Positions 11,672 to 24,200 of a stretch of 64,000 bases of DNA are shown here, one piece after another (the first letter of the stretch is position 1; every line of letters begins with the position of its first letter). Made by a program: the position numbers and the translations under genes. The stretch is from NCBI GenBank assembly GCA_905250025.1, contig CAJNOJ010000238.1, positions 71,195 through 135,194 of the forward strand, in the 5' to 3' direction. The notes under the pieces were generated by a model. It made no database searches and was not told the DNA's origin. It worked only from the letters and a program-made list of their open reading frames with translations. This DNA comes from Adineta ricciae (Eukaryota; Rotifera; Eurotatoria; Adinetida; Adinetidae).

Positions 11672-12919
11672 TCGATAACTGGCAGCAAATATACATCGCA
11701 AGGGCATCAGGGGAAAGAAAAAGAAATGATCCAAGCGGATAAGAAATCCGATTGGTTAACAACTCATACGAATAAAAACTATGGCGACAAATATTGTCGA
11801 TAGAAAGCGCTAGATTGCTTCGTGGAACTATACATTTCAAATCTAAGGGAAACGAAAGTAAGTGTGATGTACATACCCATGATGATAATAAACAAATAAC
11901 GGTCGAGAAAAATACACATGGTGTTTTCGTGATCGATCATATTTGACACAAAAATAGATACAGGTGATACGTGTGTTTTGTTTTCGTTTTCACTAATGAG
12001 GTATTTTTGTTATTAAAAAAACAAATTGAAAATAGATTTTTTCAGCAAAAAAATCGATGCTTTTATCTGTTCAAATTAAGTCTGCAAAGTACTATGAACT
12101 TTCCTTTCGATGAAACTGAGAATTATCGTAGGAAGAAAACTAATTGGACAAATTGCACTTCATATGAAACAACTGATTAGCTGTCAATCCCCGCGAAAAC
12201 TTTAAATCTAATTCATATAAACGATAATAGAAGGAATCTTCATCTATCAAACAGCTTTCAATCTGACATCGGCCGATTTCGTTATTTGTGGAAAGTTACA
12301 AAGGTGACTGTTTACTCAATTTGTTGTGCAATGATGGCGACTACATTCAGTAAAAATACTCTATTGTTCCGTAAGATGTAGACTTTATCGACGATATTAC
12401 AATTAATAAATTGTTAATCCAGATGAAAAAAAGTCTTTTTCTAGTACCAAAGCATTGTTAAAAGTTCGATCCCTTGGGTCTGACAGTCAGCGAGTTTGTT
12501 GTTTGTTACATCTCAACTTTCTTTCCTGTAGACAACGAAGAATTTGTCATTCTAATTCTATCTGACAACTGCTCGATTTTCCGTATCATTCACGAGAAAA
12601 TCCTTGACGAATTTTCTCTCTTTATCGAATCAACAAATCGTCGAACACCAACTAAAACTCTGCCTTAAAATCACATCTTCATTAAACATTCAGTTCTTTC
12701 CCAAACACGCATCCTGACTCAGTGTTAACTCGATTGAAATATGTCTACACATCCACGCAGTTAGTATAAAGTCTTGTTACTCGTAGGCATATGCCTATAT
12801 TTATTCTCAATATCACGATAAACAAACTCGAAAAGGAAGAAAAGAAAAAATACATCCACCCTCGTTGATTGTGGCATATACATAAACTCCTTGTCTGCTT
12901 TGTCCTTTCTACCAGAAAG
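11672..12919. other. Intergenic region between divergent genes
   Basis: About 1.25 kb between the divergently transcribed CHAP gene (minus) and EF-hand gene (plus), so it should hold both promoters. No coding motif is recognisable in the short frames at 11971-12180, 12474-12668 or 12745-13035 (minus). Confidence 0.4.
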
Positions 12920-13552
12920 ATGTCGAAATTAACTCCAGCAAAGAAGAAAATCATGGTTGCTTTATCACCGAAACTGTTCGCATTTGGCGGAGGAACAAAA
13001 CCTGTTTCACAATTGTTGTTTAACAAATACGACACAGATCAAAGTGGTATGCTATCGATTTCCTTGTTTTAAACGATCTTTTTATCCTTCGTTAGTTGTT
13101 TAGGATTGATCTCCGTCGCTGAACTTCGATTTCTTTGTTATGACATGGGATATTTCCTATCCGATGCTCAACTTGATTGGGCACGAACTCTGATTGATAA
13201 AGATGGAAGTGGAGAAATAAGTTATGCGGAATTCTCTGCTTGGTGGCAAAATCCGTTACGTTTTGACCATTTGTTACTATCTGATGAACAATTGAGTAAA
13301 TTACGTCGAATCACCGATTTATTTCGCTCGTTTGATAAGAAGAATCGTGGCGAATTGGATAAGAAAGAATTCGAAGAACTTTTTAGAGAATTAATCAAAG
13401 AGAAACTGATGGAAGAAAATCAAGCGAATCAATTCGATGAAATCGATCGAAGTCATGATGGACATATCAATTTCAATGAACTAATCGCTTGGTTCTACGA
13501 CCAAGGTGTTTTACAAAAGATGGGTGTTCTACCTGAGAAAAAAGATGATTAG
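12920..13552 (+). CDS. Four-EF-hand calcium-binding protein
   Basis: Exons 12920-13046 and 13104-13552 (intron 57 bp) encode 191 residues. The intron interrupts the first EF loop, and splicing restores it. Loops: 38-49 DTDQSGLISVAE (canonical), 74-85 DKDGSGEISYAE (canonical), 120-131 DKKNRGELDKKE (Lys and Arg at ligand positions, probably weak or silent), 157-168 DRSHDGHINFNE (canonical). A basic N-terminal 20 residues precede the first hand, and there is no membrane segment. The pair arrangement is calmodulin-like, but the linker and sequence are not calmodulin or troponin C; a rotifer-specific sensor is likely. Three functional calcium sites are predicted. The target is unknown. Confidence 0.88.
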
Positions 13553-13883
13553 GGAAACAAGAAAAATACTCAAATTGTTTTATCTTTATTCAGGCTTTTG
13601 TATAATAAAAAAAAGGTATCATATCTGAAAGAAAACAAAGGTATAATAGCGGCCGTTCTGTTCGAATATTTGCATTTGGCTCTTGCACGTGCAAGGTATA
13701 TATCAGTTTGTAAGTGGAAGAAGGAGAAAAAAAAAGCACAGAACAACAAGTTTTCGTTTTTCTTATCTGAAGGACGCGAAGAATCTTTTGATAAATAAAT
13801 TATCACAAACAGTAGAAGAATTAAAGTTTTTTTAAGAGTATTCTGTCAAGTGAAATTTGTTTGTATTCTTGAAACTCGATCCA
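13553..13883. other. Intergenic, with a 14-bp perfect palindrome
   Basis: Short spacer between two plus-strand genes. It contains CTTGCACGTGCAAG (13682-13695), a perfect palindrome with a CACGTG E-box core about 190 bp upstream of the CRAL-TRIO start codon, a possible bHLH-factor site. No gene is seen here. Confidence 0.3.
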
Positions 13884-15014
13884 ATGACTACATATGATCC
13901 CGGACATATTAGTAAGTTGAAGTTCATTGTGACTGGAATGCATTTGTCCTATGTAGATAATCTTGACAAGAACCAAGTTAAGGCTTTGAAAGATTTATGG
14001 TTGCTTTTGGAGAGGGAATTTCGTGATCCGGAGAAACCGGTTAATTCTACTGTTGAAATGGAAATTTCTCTTGCAAGTGGATATGATAATCCGGATATGA
14101 TCTTACTTCGGTGGCTACGCGCAAAAAAATGGAATGTTCAAAGTGCATTTCAACAATGCCGTGATACGATCAAATGGAGACAAGAATGGGGAGTAAAAGA
14201 ACTTGTTGCTAGAGGTGAAATGGATTTATGTGAAGAAGAAATACGAACAGGAAAGAGTTATTTTACTGGTCCTGATAAAGCTGGTCGACCGATTAGTTAC
14301 GTTTCAGTTAAGGATCATATCAAAGGACAATTTCCACCTGAATCAACAGAAAAGGTAACTGTGTACACTATGGAAACAGGTCGAAAGCTGTTACGACCAC
14401 CGCACGAATCAGTTACCGTTATTTTCGACATGACTGGTTTCGGTCTAAAGAACATGGACTATCCGCATTTGAAATTTCTTATTAACTTGCTAGAGAACTA
14501 TTATCCGGAGTCATTTGCTCTAGGATTGATAATCAACGCACCTTGGATATTCAATGGGTGTTGGTATATCATTAAACCTTGGCTAGATCCGATTGTTGAG
14601 AGTAAGATTCATTTTATTAATAATCTGAATGATTTGACTGAATTTGTCGATCCATCGATGTTACCGAAACAATTGAATGGTACTCAGCCGGATTTCCAAT
14701 ACATTCCACCAAGTGAGGAAGAGTTAGCTAAGTTAGCTGTAATTCGAAATGATCAGAAAGGAAAATTGAAAGCGGAAGAAGAACATCGAAAAGCAGCGGA
14801 GAAATATCTTCAAGTCACAGAAAAATGGGTTCGTGGAGATGATACGGATGAAATTTTAGAAGAACGAAGACTAGCGACACAAGAATTACGTGATGCTTTC
14901 GAACAACTAGTTCCGTATGTGAGTACACAAACTCATTATCATCGAACGGGAGCTATTCAAGAACCAATATTTGATATTGTTTATCAAAGAATAAAAGAAA
15001 ATTCTCCGAATTAA
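13884..15014 (+). CDS. CRAL-TRIO (Sec14-like) lipid-transfer protein, fungal-type
   Basis: One uninterrupted frame of 376 residues from ATG 13884 (the frame is open further upstream, but no earlier ATG exists). The N-terminal helical CRAL-TRIO-N part contains DMILLRWLRAKKWNVQSAF. The lipid-binding lobe carries DKAGRPISYVSVKDH, then VIFDMTGFGLKNMDY, YYPESFALGLIINAPWIFNG, KPWLDPIVESKIHF and the closing DPSMLPKQLNG. The lobe reads most like fungal CRAL/TRIO proteins (F-D-M-T/S-G-F then A-P-W-x-F), a remembered resemblance and not an alignment result. The Lys/Glu-rich tail (about 275-320) is probably a coiled helix. Role in the family: cytosolic exchange of phosphatidylinositol and other lipids between membranes. 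It lies tail-to-tail with the aldo-keto reductase, 330 bp apart. Absence of introns fits recent acquisition. Confidence 0.9.
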   Translation: MTTYDPGHISKLKFIVTGMHLSYVDNLDKNQVKALKDLWLLLEREFRDPEKPVNSTVEMEISLASGYDNPDMILLRWLRAKKWNVQSAFQQCRDTIKWRQEWGVKELVARGEMDLCEEEIRTGKSYFTGPDKAGRPISYVSVKDHIKGQFPPESTEKVTVYTMETGRKLLRPPHESVTVIFDMTGFGLKNMDYPHLKFLINLLENYYPESFALGLIINAPWIFNGCWYIIKPWLDPIVESKIHFINNLNDLTEFVDPSMLPKQLNGTQPDFQYIPPSEEELAKLAVIRNDQKGKLKAEEEHRKAAEKYLQVTEKWVRGDDTDEILEERRLATQELRDAFEQLVPYVSTQTHYHRTGAIQEPIFDIVYQRIKENSPN

Positions 15015-15343
15015 CTTTGTATTTTCTATTCATTGTGATTTATTTAATTGTAATTCTTCTTTTCCTTTCCTGTATTTTTGATAAACCTTTTCATGTGAAA
15101 ATGTATTAGATGTTCTTCTCTTGAACATTGGTTGTTATTACTATGATACCATTCTCATGGTTTAGTACGCATAGGTAAAGTCACTTTCAACTCTGTTTTT
15201 TGTACATTGCAGCTATGAAAATTTCTTAATACTCTCAACCATCTTTGGTTTATTTATTTTTGTCTGAATGAAATCTGATAAACTAAGAGACAAAATTCAT
15301 GATAAAACTGAATGAAGAAATCCGATTGAAGACGTCCGAGGGT
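15015..15343. other. 3' spacer between convergent genes
   Basis: 330 bp shared by the 3' ends of the CRAL-TRIO gene (plus) and the aldo-keto reductase gene (minus). No coding potential is recognised. Confidence 0.4.
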
Positions 15344-16427
15344 TTATGCTCTTTTTGGAGCAGAATCACCAAATAGACGAGAAGCCACTTGTGCGGGATA
15401 ACGATCACCTTTGACATCCGCCTTTTCACAAGCATCGCGAATTTCTTTCACTTCTTCCTTAGTCAATTTGATTTCAGCAGCAGCTGCGTTTTCTTCTAAA
15501 TTCTTAATCTTCGTTGTACCGGGAATTGGAATGAAGTCATCACCTTGCGCAAGAATCCATGCTAATGTCAGTTGACCTGCCGTGCAATTTTTCTTCTTAG
15601 CGATTGCTGTTAATTCATCGACTAATTTCAAGTTCTGTGGAAAGTTTTCTTCAGAAAATCGTGGCATTATTCGTCGGAAATCATTTTCTTCGAAGTCCTT
15701 TGGACTCTTGATTTGCCCTGTAAACAATCCTCGACCCAACGGTGAATAGCAAACAAGTGCAACACCTAATTCACGGCACGTTTTCAAGAGACCAATACTA
15801 TCCCGTTCGATATCCAAACTAAATGGCGAATATTCAATTTGAACACAAGCTATTGGATGAACTGCATTAGCTCGACGGAGTGTATCGCTAGAACATTCCG
15901 ATAGACCGATATATTTAACTTTACCCGACTCGACCAATTCTTTCATAGCGCCAACTGTTTCTTCGATGGGGACAGTTGCGTCAATACGATGTGCGTAGTA
16001 AAGATCGATATAATCGATGCCGAGACGTTTGAAACTCTTGTCAAACGCTTCTCGAACGTATTGAGCATCACCACGAACTGAAAATTTCCCTTCCGGAGAG
16101 ATTACATTAGCAAATTTGGTTGCCAGAAATACCTGTACAGAGAAAATCAATACACTTCCAACCTTCTCTTTATAACGTATAATTAACCTTCTTTCTTTGC
16201 TCGGGATATTTCTTGAAATATTTTCCTAATAAATCTTCATTATCACCATAGATATCTGCACTATCGAAATACGTACAACCGAGTTCAATAGCGCGATCGA
16301 ATACTTTGAAACGTTCTTCATCTGGTGCTGGTGTTCCGTAAAATGCAGATAAACCCATTGCACCAAAACCAATCGCAGACACTTGTGGTCCATTTCTGCC
16401 TAATTGACGGGTTGGAACTTTTACCAT
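15344..16427 (-). CDS. Aldo-keto reductase, AKR13/YakC type
   Basis: Exons 16188-16427 and 15344-16132 (intron 55 bp, phase 0) give 342 residues. The (beta/alpha)8 AKR tetrad is readable: D55 and Y60 in [16 protein letters not shown]86 in FLATKFA, H128 in YYAHRID. Further family marks are [30 protein letters not shown] and the cofactor-site [18 protein letters not shown]. The enzyme should reduce aldehydes or ketones with NADPH in the cytosol. The [16 protein letters not shown] stretch is like fungal/bacterial YakC and the plant auxin-induced AKR13 group, not like animal AKR1 or Kv-beta proteins, so horizontal origin is plausible. ATG 16427 is chosen because family members start a few residues before the first strand; the frame is open further upstream. 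Confidence 0.92.
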
Positions 16428-18265
16428 TATAAATTTTATACAAGTGATTCTAAAAGAAATGCACAAATGGTTATGCTCTTCTATTATATAGTTGTTTATG
16501 CAGAGCATGACAAGGCAAAAAAAATGAAAACACGTCATAGACTTCGCACAACTATGTTGAAGGAAAGGAAAGAAAGTAAGCACTTTTTTGACCCGAGAAT
16601 ACACAAAAATAGTATTATTAATAACCGATGGCTTTGTGTGCCATGGAAAACTATTTGAAACGTTGCAAGTCGAAGATGTGTTAAGTTCATCGAATGAACC
16701 GTTCGCCAATAAACAGCAAGTAACGGATCTAAGAACGATAGGTAATGATTACTGGAGACACACAATTAGAAAAGTGATCAACACAAGGAATACGACAGAA
16801 CTTGGATCTGTTTGTTTCTAACAGATAGTATTGATCATTATCCAATGATAGAATACTTTTGTTTAAGAAACGAGCATTTCATCATGTCAATATTCGTAAT
16901 TATGAGCCAAAGTTTAATTACTAAATTCATGTGTAGTGTTCTTCCACGACGTATTTCCCAGTAGATCTAATTACAGTCATTATGACGTTTATAACGACGA
17001 GAAATGACTGAAATTTAGAGAGAGCGTACGCTCATCGCTCTATACCTCGTTTCTTTTTGTTCATGTGTGAAAATAAAATAAATTAAAAAGATCAAAATGA
17101 GTTTTATTGAGTGGGAAAAAAGTCGTACAGAAAGGTTTCAATAATCAGTGAGATGAATATGCGGAAACACAGAAGTCCATGATGTGGTGCATAGACATTA
17201 TTTATCGCATTCACGACCGTTCCTTTCATCACACAATGATTTTCGGTGTCTGATATATAGACGGTCTATTATTCATTGATAAACAGATAAGACGGTAGAA
17301 TGGGTTGATTAAGATTAATATCTTCAGAAATTTCAATAACAAAAACATAGAGATTTCTTTCTATCATAATCGATTGTTATTTCGCACACTTCATCTTGCC
17401 TAGTTTTTTCGTTACAAGGCCACTGAACTACTGTTCGACTCTCTATGTCACGGATAATAATAATAATAATGTTTTATTTATCAGTATCAACATCAGATGA
17501 ATAATTCAATTGACTTTCACATCTATTTTCCATTGAACGATTTGACATTCTGTATCGTTGTGTTGTATGTTTTATACTATTGAATCTTTTTCACATACGC
17601 AAATACTCATTCCCATATAGAAACCCGGGCATTGGATGTTTCAAATGACAAAACTCTCGTCCGTGTTTATCTTATTCAAACAAACGTTTTACTTGGAAAG
17701 TTTCTCTATGAAGATTGCGCTTTACTTTCCCCATAAAGAAGAAAGAAGAATCGTTTGCATCTCAAAACATATCATCGGTAAGCGATAAGAACGTCTTTGA
17801 AACACGTTATAAGGGTTTGTTCCCATTAGTGAGTGTCAAAAGAAGATCCTTAAATACCTGTGATGTCTTCTTTAAGATAAAAATACCAAGACAAACAAAG
17901 ATCATTGTGGGTGAAGTGTGAAGTAAATATGTTTTTCTTATCAGTTCTACTAGTTTATAAAAAGACATTGGAAGATTGAATTCTGAGTTATTTTGCGACT
18001 CACGATCTTACCAACATTGAGAATTCTTTTATTTCGAGTGGGTAGAATACAGGTAGACGAAGGTTGATGTTCTCGGGCAAACTTTTTCTTACGAAAAACA
18101 ATTACGTTTTCTTCCTTTACTCTTTTCAATAAATAAAACGAATCACTGTGCCATTTGCGAGATGAAAAACTCACATCGGCAACTTGTTTGCATTACTTTT
18201 CATAGTTTTGCTTCTGTTTTTCAGATTTTCAATTCGTTTACTACGATTATTTTCTATTGAGCAAT
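16428..18265. other. Intergenic region between divergent genes
   Basis: About 1.8 kb between the aldo-keto reductase (minus) and the RING/LRR locus (plus); it must contain both promoters. Small frames (for example 17715-17921) show no motif. A short (AAT)n run occurs near 17455-17470. Confidence 0.4.
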
Positions 18266-21200
18266 ATGACGACTGGTTTTACTGCCCTGGTTGAGAATGT
18301 CATCACTTGTCCCGTATGTCTGAGACATTTTGATGAACCACGTATGCTGCCGTGTAAGCATACGTTTTGTTTCGAATGCATTCAACAAATGGCCTCGAAA
18401 AATAACGGTCTGTTGGAATGTCCGAAAAAGGATGGAATGAAAGTCCAAGGTAATGCTATCAATGCATTACTTGTGAATGAAACTGTTCGGGATCTCATTA
18501 AATTTTTTGGTAAGACATACGACAATTTTTATTCTTATTACCTGTTTCCTTTTCTTGTCTCAGATAATCCCGAACCTGCTGCGGTTCAATGTCATAGATG
18601 TGCGACCAATGAAGCTGACTATTGGTGTGATGGTGATTGCAGACACTGTTTTTGCTCTGACTGTTGGAATACCATCCACGAAGTAGGTCAATACCGCACT
18701 CATACGAGACGTTCTGTTGGAGACAGACCTCGTGAGGTACCTCAATGCCAAGGTCATGGTGATCATTCCATACAATTTTGGTGCGAACAATGTGCGAGAG
18801 AGATTTGTGGTGAGTGTCAACAAACACAACATGCGGGCCATACGTCTACTGAAATTGGTACTTATGTGAGGCAATTAAAAGAACAGGTCAGTAGTATAGT
18901 AGGAAATCTATATTCCCAATGCATGTCAGTGGTTTTTAGTGCGAAGTTCGTTTGGAAGGAGTTCAGGCGTCGTTGAACTACCGATCGGATCGAGCGGATA
19001 AACTGATTACCGAAGTGGAAAAGGAAAGTGAATTCAATCAAACTCGGGTCCGTGAAACCATGCAAAATCTTCGCAATCTGATCGATCGACGAGAAGAGAC
19101 TTTGCTGGGTGAAATTCGTCAAGTAGAGACGGCTGATAAAAGCGCAATCGAAGAACATAAACTTTTGCTTCAAGACGAACAACAGAATTTAATTGAACAG
19201 GTGTTAAATTTTGCTGTTGTTTCCAAAGATGAACAACCGCAAAGACTTTTGAATGCTAGAAGACCGTTTGACGATTTTATTAGAAGGGCAGACGCGAGGC
19301 TGTCAGACCTTAAACCACGGTCAAGAATCAAAAATCATGTCACAGGTCTCGAAGATTTGGCTACTCTACAAACTAAAATTGAAAATGTCAAATTCGAACC
19401 ACTAAGACACACAAACCCAAATGTTGAACAGATTTTCGATAATAATCCGAACAGTACAACACTCAACTTGAGTTCATCGAGACTCAAAGATCTAGATATA
19501 GAACTTGTGGCGAATAGATTAGCATGCCACAGGGTATAATCGAAGATCTCGCTCGTGGAAGTAGTGTTTTGATTGTTTTCCCTTGAAATTTAGACACTTA
19601 CAACGTTAAAATTGTATAGCAGTGAAATTAGTGAGATGGGAGCACAGTATTTAGCCGACGCTCTTCGAACGAATCAAGTAAGAATGTTGCTTTATTCATG
19701 ATTTTAATATTAAGTTATCTCGTAACATCTATAATCATGTGTCCTTATTGATGTAGACACTCACTAATCTGGAATTGCATAACAATAAAGTCGGAACTGA
19801 AGGATTGGAACATTTTGCTGATGCACTACGGACGAACAAAGTAAGTTTTGTCAATTTATGATACAAATACTTGAAAATATGTTCGTTTTCAACTATAGAC
19901 GCTAACGATACTGACTTTGTATCATAATGGTATCAAGAATGAAGTAGCACAGTGTATTGCGGATGGACTGAAAACTAATAAAGTGAGTTTTGACATTAGA
20001 ATTCTCGCGTTCATTCCGCAGATTTTGTTTGTTGACCTACCAACCTGAGAACTTCAACTTTTACTGAAGATATAGGAATGAATAATAGGAGATATATGTG
20101 TCTTGTACCAATGGCATTCTCCCAATCTTTTTGTCTTCCGATAGAATACGACTTTTGTAAAATTATAGAGAATGGAAACTCAGATTCGAAATGTTAACGA
20201 CATACCAGTACCAACATGTGCCAATGAAGTTCTTTTACGAAAGATCACTGATAATGGAAACAACACCACTTTAAATTTATCGTCTTCCAATCTAACTGAT
20301 CAAGATATGGAATTTGTAGCTTATACGCTGAAAACAAATACGGTGAGATATTCTTGACTTTAATTTATGAATTTTCAGTATGACAACAGGACCTACTGCA
20401 AAGATTCATGTCAACTATTGTTAAAATATGTTTTCTGAAAATAGAATTATGTTGAGTTAGAGATCAATCTATTTATCCGAACAGATTTTATAACGAAAAG
20501 GCATATCACAAGTTAATTACCATTGATCACAGCTTATCGATTAACTTTCACATTCGATGTTGTTGTTGAGACAAGAAATTCTCAGCTTACGTTATTTGTA
20601 GAATTTGTTTCGATTTAGGTTGTCACTACATTATATTTGAATGACAATCAAATTGGAGTTGTTGGGACAGAATATCTAGCCGATGGTTTACAAATGAACA
20701 GAGTAAGTAGATGTTTTTACAGATTAGTACCTTCGCTATCCCAAATATCTGTTCCTTTCGTCTTAAAACTTTTCTCGCTCGGTTCGAATCATCATAGAAG
20801 TGCAGCTAGACGTATCTAATGTGAAGTTTTCTATGAATTCGAGTTTAAAGTAAATAAAACATCTTCGTTGACACACCTATCAGCATTATCGATTGATTTC
20901 GTTTATTCGTTTTTTGGAGTAATAATACAGTATAATAAAGAGCATAGTGAGCTATTTAAGTATGTCATTATCTTTCTCTCTAGACGCTAAAGGAGTTATA
21001 TCTAAATCAGAATCAAATTGGAGATGTCGGGGCACAACATATTGGTAAAGCATTGGAAACTAATCGAGTGAGTTTTCTTCCGCCAAAATCAGTCTATTTT
21101 ACTTGACAAATGAATGTGAAACTATTCGATAGATATTTCAGTGTAAAGTTCAAGACTTTTCTAGTTACAAGTGTGTTCGTCTATATTTATACTATCTCTC

Positions 21201-24200
21201 GAATTTTTGAGTACTCCACTGAAATACAGATTATTTCTATTGAGCAGCAAATTCTTTACTTCTTCGAAGTACATTAGTTAGATTCAGTTGTTTAATTTAA
21301 GATATGTAAACTTTAATTGCCTGTAGACACTAACTCGCTTGGATATTTACACCAACCAAATCGGACCTATCGGAGCTGGACATCTGGCAGAAGCATTGAA
21401 AGTTAATACAGTGAGTTGATTTCCCAAATAAGAATAGGATCATCGAGAAAATAGATTACTTTATTATATCCACAGCGTGAGTGAGTTTTTAAAATAATTA
21501 TTCGAATTATGACTAACCGTGAAAGAGTTACGTTCTTTAAATTTTATGTCAAGCATAGTGTCAATCGATTACACTAAATATTTTACAGACAATTACTCGA
21601 TGTTATCATCTTCTTCTTTTTTCTGCAGGTATTGAAGGACTTGCGTTTATATAATAATCAGATTGGAGACATCGGAGCAAAACATTTAGCCGACGCGTTA
21701 GAGAGAAATCAAGTGAGTTTATTTGTTTTGTATATCCTTCAAATAAAGATGTCGATTGCATTTTAAAAAGCTTTATGAAACTGTTAGAAATGGAAAATTG
21801 AGTTCGATTACAACATAGAGTAGCTTTGAGAAGGTAAGTGCGAGAATTACTAGATTAAGAGATATACTTATCGAAGAAATAAGACTTGAATAGTGAATAG
21901 AGTGATCCATAGTTCAGACTGTTCATATACTCTCTAATATAATCTCACCTAAATCGATAAATATAGACACTTAATATTTTGGATCTTCGAAATAATCAGA
22001 TTGGTGAAAATGGAGCTCAGCATCTAGCAAATGCTTTAACGGTTAATAGAGTGAGTATTTATTGTCATTAACAGTAACGATGAACACAGATGTGACATCA
22101 ATCATGACATAAACATTTACTCCATTGTTTCGTATTTCTTTTGAGTTATTTTTATGTTTATATTTTGAGTATAGTAATTGTGTTTTGAATTCAGATTTAT
22201 TTAACTAAGTCAGTTCAGATTTCAGTGAGATAGTGATAGAGCTTTCGATATCTTGTTTAATTGATTTATTCAAGCGTGTACCATAGATAACATATGACTT
22301 TTGAATTTCATTCAATATAGAGTTTGACTTACATCGATTTGCGTTGGAATCAAATCGGAGATAATGGAGCAGAAAAATTAGCCGAAATGTTACGAACAAA
22401 TCAAGTAAGTTCGTTTCAGAAATTAGATTAATTAGTGCTGATATCTTGTAAATCATAAAAACAGTTCAAAGATATTCAGAATGAGAAAGTTTACGATCAG
22501 ATTACTAAACTTTAGGTTTATATAAATAAAAACATTTGAAGAGATGATCTCATTTCGTTAATAATAAAATAGAAGAAACAATGACAAAAGCATAGAATAG
22601 ATATCATTTAATATTAACTCGGAAACTTTGATAAATACGATACATTGAAATTTGAAACGATATTTGAGGAAAATCCATAAAGTGAAGTTAATTTCTTCTT
22701 GAGAAAATATTTACTGTACGATCATTACTATTTCTAAACATGTCTGGTGTTTGTATTACAGACACTGCAGCAGCTTTGGTTATCTAATAATCAGATCGGA
22801 GACGGTGGAGCTCAGCACATCGCAAATGCGTTAACAACTAACCAAGTGAGTTGAATTTATCAGTAATTATTTGAATGTGGAGAACTATATTCTATAACAC
22901 GCGTTCTTTCTTTCAATTATTGAATACTTTACAACCACATTTGAGTGTCAACGAGTGAGAGTTGAAGATTGAATTCTCAGTGACTGAATATCGATTTTTC
23001 TCAATTTTATGTTATGAAACAGTAGAAACGCACCAAATTCAAATAGATATTCGTAAATAATCACTTTCATTATTACCTTGAAATCTCTATTTGACTCATT
23101 CAAAAACTCCTCGCGTCATTTTTCTCAAAAAATTTCTCACATTGGTTAAATATATGAGAAACGATTTGAGACACTTTTTCTCAGTTTGAAAACAAATATA
23201 TCGAATGTCTTCATCTTGCCCTTTACATACACAACCGACTTTTACAAAATCTTCTATTTCGCTTTCTTTTTCAGAAATAATATTTATGATTAATATTATT
23301 TTCATAGTAGATCTACTTGTGAATTCATTGGAATGATTTATGTTGTTTCAAATCATTTTCTTGTATTAGATGAGCAATCGAATGTATAAATTTAACTCAG
23401 AAGAATTAAAATATCAGTTGCTGATTTTGATTTCAAATTTTATTTATCATCTCGATGTTGATTATAAATATTAAATTTTTTAACTTTTGATAAACATCAA
23501 ATGATAAATAACAAAGTACATTGTCTCAATGATGAATTTCGGAGGTATTAGGTTATACGTACCATCTTCAAAGTGTTCTGTTTTCACTATGAAGAATAAT
23601 ATTAAAAAGTAAATGTTCGTATTCAAATTGATCGTTTTGTGACTTTATTTGATAAATTCCGACAAGATTCGAATCATTACAAAAAATTCTGATGAAATAA
23701 TTCTTATTCGAGTAGAGAATATTTTTTCGTAGTTAAACAAAGAATTAGTTCACTGTTATTAATAATCGAATAGATTATAAATTCGATTTCAATTCTTATT
23801 CATTTCTTCGTTTTCTATCCGTAGACTCTTAAAGAAGTTTATCTCGGTGCTAATGCAATCACAGATGTTGGAGCACAACACTTCGCAAATATGTTAGAGA
23901 ATAATCGAGTAAGAAGTTTTTCCATTAAAATTAACTCTTTTGATCGATATATGTATAAGCGAACAAGTTTCGTAGTGAGAGATATGAATTTTATTGAAGA
24001 TATTTCTTTTGTTCTTCTACACACCTTCTGTAATCATTTCTATTCTATGATTTAATTTAATCTTGTCCATCGGACTTATTTGCGATTGTTTTTTCACGGA
24101 TATTTTTGATGAGATAAGAATATTTGAAATGAAAAGTTTATATTGTTCACACTTCCTGACACTTATTGACAGTTAATAATGAATCGAATGAAAAACACGA

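Noticed and set aside
20776-20795. GGTTCGAATC, tRNA B-box-like
   Set aside because: No matching A-box, acceptor stem or anticodon arm can be folded around it; it lies in an intron of the LRR array. No tRNA was found in the window.
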